NCBI RefSeq assembly: GCF_035956715.1
Contig: NZ_CP108381.1
Location: forward strand, 5,984,001-6,048,000
Reading direction: 5' to 3'
DNA: 64,000 bases
DNA from: Nocardia sp. NBC_01329
Lineage (GTDB): Bacteria; Actinomycetota; Actinomycetes; Mycobacteriales; Mycobacteriaceae
Part shown: in pieces, positions 61,727-64,000 of the stretch
Layout: the number at the start of each line of letters is the position of its first letter
Position numbering within the stretch: position 1 is the first letter of the stretch
The notes under the pieces: generated by a model
The model's database searches: none
Told to the model about the DNA's origin: nothing
What the model saw: only the letters and a program-made list of their open reading frames with translations
Program-made: the position numbers and the translations under genes

Positions 61727-62239
61727 ATGAATACAGGGGAACCGAGACTCGGAATAGATTTCGGCCGAGTGATACAGGGGGCCGCACTCGCGGACGGTGG
61801 CGCGGACACCGTCTTTCTTTCGGGCGGGTGGTACGAGGCGATGCGCACTTCGCCCACCGCCGGTGCGTTCGAGGTGCTGAACCGGCTGGTCGCCCGGTTC
61901 GAGGGGCGGGCGTGGGTAATTTCCAAATGCAGTCCGCGGGTTGAGGAGCGGACGCGGCAGTGGCTGGACCACCATGATTTCTGGGGACAGACCGGGATTC
62001 TACGGAAAAACCTGCGGTTCTGCCGCCGTCGTGCCGATAAGGCGCTGCACTGCGCCGACCTCGGTATCACTCATATGATCGACGACCGGCTCGAGGTGCA
62101 CGAAGCTCTGCGCAGTTCGGTACCCCATCTTTTTCTTTTCGGGGTGTACTCGGGGCCGATACCGCACTGGCTCCACCACACCCGCAACTGGCCGGAGGCC
62201 GAACAGGCCCTCGCCGCAACGCTGGCACCGGGCCGGTGA
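61727..62239 (+). CDS. HAD-like 5'-nucleotidase-type hydrolase
   Basis: The 170-residue protein has LGIDFGRVIQ (a HAD motif I with the second Asp changed to Arg), VISKCSPRVEERTRQWLDHH, and DLGITHMIDDRLEVHEALRS (motif IV DD). This is the pattern of small HAD proteins annotated as nucleotidases. With the second motif I aspartate missing, phosphatase activity is doubtful. It lies just after the IS21 right end. Confidence 0.6.
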   Translation: MNTGEPRLGIDFGRVIQGAALADGGADTVFLSGGWYEAMRTSPTAGAFEVLNRLVARFEGRAWVISKCSPRVEERTRQWLDHHDFWGQTGILRKNLRFCRRRADKALHCADLGITHMIDDRLEVHEALRSSVPHLFLFGVYSGPIPHWLHHTRNWPEAEQALAATLAPGR

Positions 62240-62605
62240 TCGCTGCCGCACGCGCGGCGAAGCCTGGTGCGGTGCGCTTGACACCGACCACCCCCCACAT
62301 CCGAGCCGGATAAACCGGGTTAGAGCATTTCACGGCTATATCCGACCGAGACTTCGTCAGTGCTACCGGGACCCCCAGCTGGTCCTGGTGCGACGACACC
62401 ATCGTGACCAGGCGGCTCGGAAAACTATCTGCCGTAACGCGGGAGGCGGCCGGGGATGGGTGCGGCGAGGACGCTGCCAGTCACTCCTCGGCCGTAGCTG
62501 GCTCACCGATCATCGCCACATGAATCACCTACAGTCCGACACCGCTCACCGAATCGGGCTTACCGGCACCCCGGATTCCGAGGCTGGTTAGCCGCGACAA
62601 CCCGC
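62240..62605. other. Gap between two small genes
   Basis: About 365 bases carry no convincing gene. A short inverted repeat CTGGTC/GACCAG occurs at about 62380-62412. No promoter or RNA family recognised. Confidence 0.4.
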
Positions 62606-62911
62606 TCACTCCGAGACTTCGAGGAAGTAGTCGGCTGCAGCGAGGTCGAGGTCAATGCCGAACATCTCGACCAGGCCGACCGCTTCGGCCGAGCTGATGG
62701 GGTAGACGTTCACGAACGTCTCAACCGGTTCCCGGAAGAGGGCTGCCAGAGCGTCGACATTGCAGACCTCGACCTCGACCTCCTCGATGAGGGCGTCGGA
62801 GCCCTTCTCAAACGTGGTGATGGAGTACTTCACGGTGCCACTGTTCGCGTCGGGCGGCAGGCTTCGTCTGCTGACCGGCCTTGGGGTCGTATTCACCGAG
62901 ATGCTTGCCAC
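62606..62911 (-). CDS. DUF7683-like small protein
   Basis: The frame contains VKYSITTFEKGSDALIEEVE, VCNVDALAALFREPVETFVN and the end LAAADYFLEVSE, which resembles the DUF7683 family of about 80 residues. The real start may be the GTG at 62833 (VKYSITTF), because the 26 residues before it look like readthrough. Function unknown; the family is often near mobile or polymorphic-toxin regions. Confidence 0.5.
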   Translation of the reverse strand: MASISVNTTPRPVSRRSLPPDANSGTVKYSITTFEKGSDALIEEVEVEVCNVDALAALFREPVETFVNVYPISSAEAVGLVEMFGIDLDLAAADYFLEVSE

Positions 62912-62989
62912 GCTTGTTGTACGGGGACGGCCGGGATACTAGCGAAAGGGGCAATGAGCTCCCAAATTTGCTGTTCCAGCCGTTGTTGT

Positions 62990-63022
62990 TGTTTTTCGCG
63001 CGATTACTACCGGAACCCCTAC
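62990..63022 (+). repeat. Dispersed repeat A, copy 2
   Basis: It matches 59501-59533 in inverted orientation. In one frame, from ATG 62954 with an AAGGGG site, it would encode a Cys-rich peptide containing SRDYYRNPYQRV; the first copy's frame has GSYYRNPYCG. Confidence 0.6.
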
Positions 63023-63041
63023 CAGCGGGTTACGCCATATC

Positions 63042-63073
63042 CGCCCGAAATTCGGCCGATACTACGGCGACCC
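63042..63073 (+). repeat. Dispersed repeat B, copy 2
   Basis: It matches 59687-59718 with two mismatches. Here A and B lie 20 bases apart in the same direction; at 59.5-59.7 kb A is inverted and 153 bases from B. Confidence 0.7.
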
Positions 63074-63137
63074 CCTGTCTCGATACCAAGGTTTCGAGAC
63101 ACCGGTGCGGAGACTGATCAAGGCGGTGCGGCTGCCG

Positions 63138-63488
63138 TCAGCAGGGCGCCAGAGGGAAGCACGCCGGCGGCGGGGCAGCAGGTGCAGGCGGGGCAGCGGG
63201 TTTCGCGGGCACGACCGTCGACGGCGCGGCAGGCCCCCTGGTGCTTTCGGTGGGTGAGTCCATGTGGGTGAGGGTCAGTACGACCAGCACGAGAATCCCG
63301 CCGACCAGCAACGCGCCGAGGGCCCACAGGGTCGGCATGACCGAGGCGCTGCGCGATCCGGGGTAGTACGGTGACCGGCCGCCACCCCGCCGCGGCGCGG
63401 GCCTGTCGGTGACGCGGGTGTACCCCCTCACGTTGGTACCGCCCAGGCGTCCCCCGCGTGCATGCCTCCGTGGCGACTCGATCCCCAT
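63138..63488 (-). CDS. Single-pass membrane protein with Pro-rich tail ending CFPLAPC
   Basis: The 116-residue protein has an Arg/Gly-rich cytoplasmic start (MGIESPRRHARGGRLGG), a transmembrane helix LWALGALLVGGILVLVVLT at residues 54-72, a Pro/Ala-rich outer tail and the C-terminus ACFPLAPC. It follows the paralogous gene at 63508 by 19 bases, same strand. ATG 63488. The two look like a tandem duplication. Confidence 0.6.
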   Translation of the reverse strand: MGIESPRRHARGGRLGGTNVRGYTRVTDRPAPRRGGGRSPYYPGSRSASVMPTLWALGALLVGGILVLVVLTLTHMDSPTESTRGPAAPSTVVPAKPAAPPAPAAPPPACFPLAPC

Positions 63489-63507
63489 AACCGAAGTATG
63501 ACGGGGT

Positions 63508-64000
63508 TCAGCAGTTCTGTTGGAACGGGTAACAGCCGTTCGGCGGCGCAGCCGGCGGCGGGGCCTGAACCGGTGGCGCTGGTGGTGCGGGCTCTTCGGC
63601 CACAGGCGGCGGCGCGGGCTCGGCGACTTCCTGCTGGACCGACTCCGGGCTGCTCGGTCCCCGAAGTTCGTCCTTCGAGGCGGTGGGAAGAACCAGCCAT
63701 AGACCAAGGACGAGTGCGGCCAGGACGGCCGCCGCCGCGATCAACGGCCCAGCCCATCCTGGCTTGTGTGGTTTCGAAGTCGCAACCGATAGTGGCGGTT
63801 TGGACAGGGGGCGAGGTATGTGGGTGGGTGCCCATCCGGGAGCCTGCGAAGCGGTCGACCTGGATGCCGCGGGCGAAGCTGGCATCGGCGGTGGTTCAGG
63901 TACGACATGTGGCCGCGGCGGCGGTTGTACGGGGTCGGCGCCGGCTCGCTGGACCCGCTCGGGGGCACTGATGCCCAGCAGGGGTGGGGTCTGACGATGA
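63508..64000 (-). CDS. Single-pass membrane protein with Pro-rich tail ending CYPFQQNC (runs off the right edge)
   Basis: The frame is open to the window end. It has a Pro/Gln-rich segment (PERVQRAGADPVQPPPRPHV), a basic KPHKPGW, a transmembrane helix PLIAAAAVLAALVLGLWLVL, an acidic Pro-rich tail and the terminal NGCYPFQQNC. A start at 63885 is possible (125 residues), but the frame reads on with plausible composition and no stop to 64000. Similar architecture to the downstream gene. Function unknown; cell-envelope exposure of a disulfide-capable tip is likely. Confidence 0.55.
   Translation of the reverse strand, partial: HRQTPPLLGISAPERVQRAGADPVQPPPRPHVVPEPPPMPASPAASRSTASQAPGWAPTHIPRPLSKPPLSVATSKPHKPGWAGPLIAAAAVLAALVLGLWLVLPTASKDELRGPSSPESVQQEVAEPAPPPVAEEPAPPAPPVQAPPPAAPPNGCYPFQQNC

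Noticed and set aside
62954..63271. A 105-codon Cys-rich frame as a full gene
   Set aside because: Its second half is antisense to the Pro-rich membrane protein. Only the first 40 or so residues could be real, so it is kept as a finding only.
1..64000. CRISPR arrays, tRNA and rRNA genes
   Set aside because: No regularly spaced direct repeats of 24-40 bases and no recognisable tRNA arms or rRNA signatures were seen on either strand.

Overview
The window is GC-rich actinobacterial DNA, most likely from Nocardia or a close relative in the Mycobacteriales. Supporting evidence is an F420-dependent glucose-6-phosphate dehydrogenase beside pta, the pknG-glnH-glnX operon next to mutT3, thiE/thiO-thiS-thiG, an atuA-fadE-accD2-accA2-fadE-echA operon ordered as in Mycobacterium tuberculosis Rv0976c-Rv0971c, and DUF3558 lipoprotein, EspG and WXG/PPE-like genes. 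All naming is by reading the translations; no database search was run.

Positions 1-33 kb are mostly core genome. They hold pta (partial), fgd1, a NagD-type HAD phosphatase, a SAM-IV riboswitch controlling a rhodanese-metZ operon, an iron-box-preceded fprA, two tiny hydrophobic peptides upstream of a secreted cutinase-like protein, ogt, an alpha-methylacyl-CoA racemase, a cupin-aminotransferase operon, pknG-glnH-glnX, mutT3, a reductase and deaminase resembling a split RibD, a DnaE1-type polymerase, a class III cyclase, an ABC exporter and the thiazole genes. Broken pieces (AraC, YdeI) lie between them.

Positions 33-45 kb carry a gene broken by an exact 19-bp tandem duplication, then a seven-gene acyl-CoA/carboxylase operon. 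The operon has a 16-bp palindrome at its head and a TetR gene at its tail, and a TspO-like gene follows.

Positions 45-64 kb are accessory. They hold a VapBC toxin-antitoxin pair with a palindrome over its promoter, a broken WXG100 gene, two DUF1963-like paralogues, an IS701 remnant, an operon with a degenerate resolvase and a catalytically altered epimerase, an XRE-DUF397 pair, and an orphan ESX substrate module (lipoprotein, small helical protein, PPE-like protein, EspG). Next come a MarR-cupin pair with three operators at 21-bp spacing, an IS256-family transposase with a nonsense codon and a frameshift, a gutted IS21-like element enclosing one DUF1963 paralogue, dispersed repeats, and tandem single-pass membrane proteins ending in a CxPx(n)C motif. 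Part of this region (about 52.4-52.7 kb) is visibly AT-richer, as expected for acquired DNA.

No tRNA, rRNA or CRISPR array was seen.
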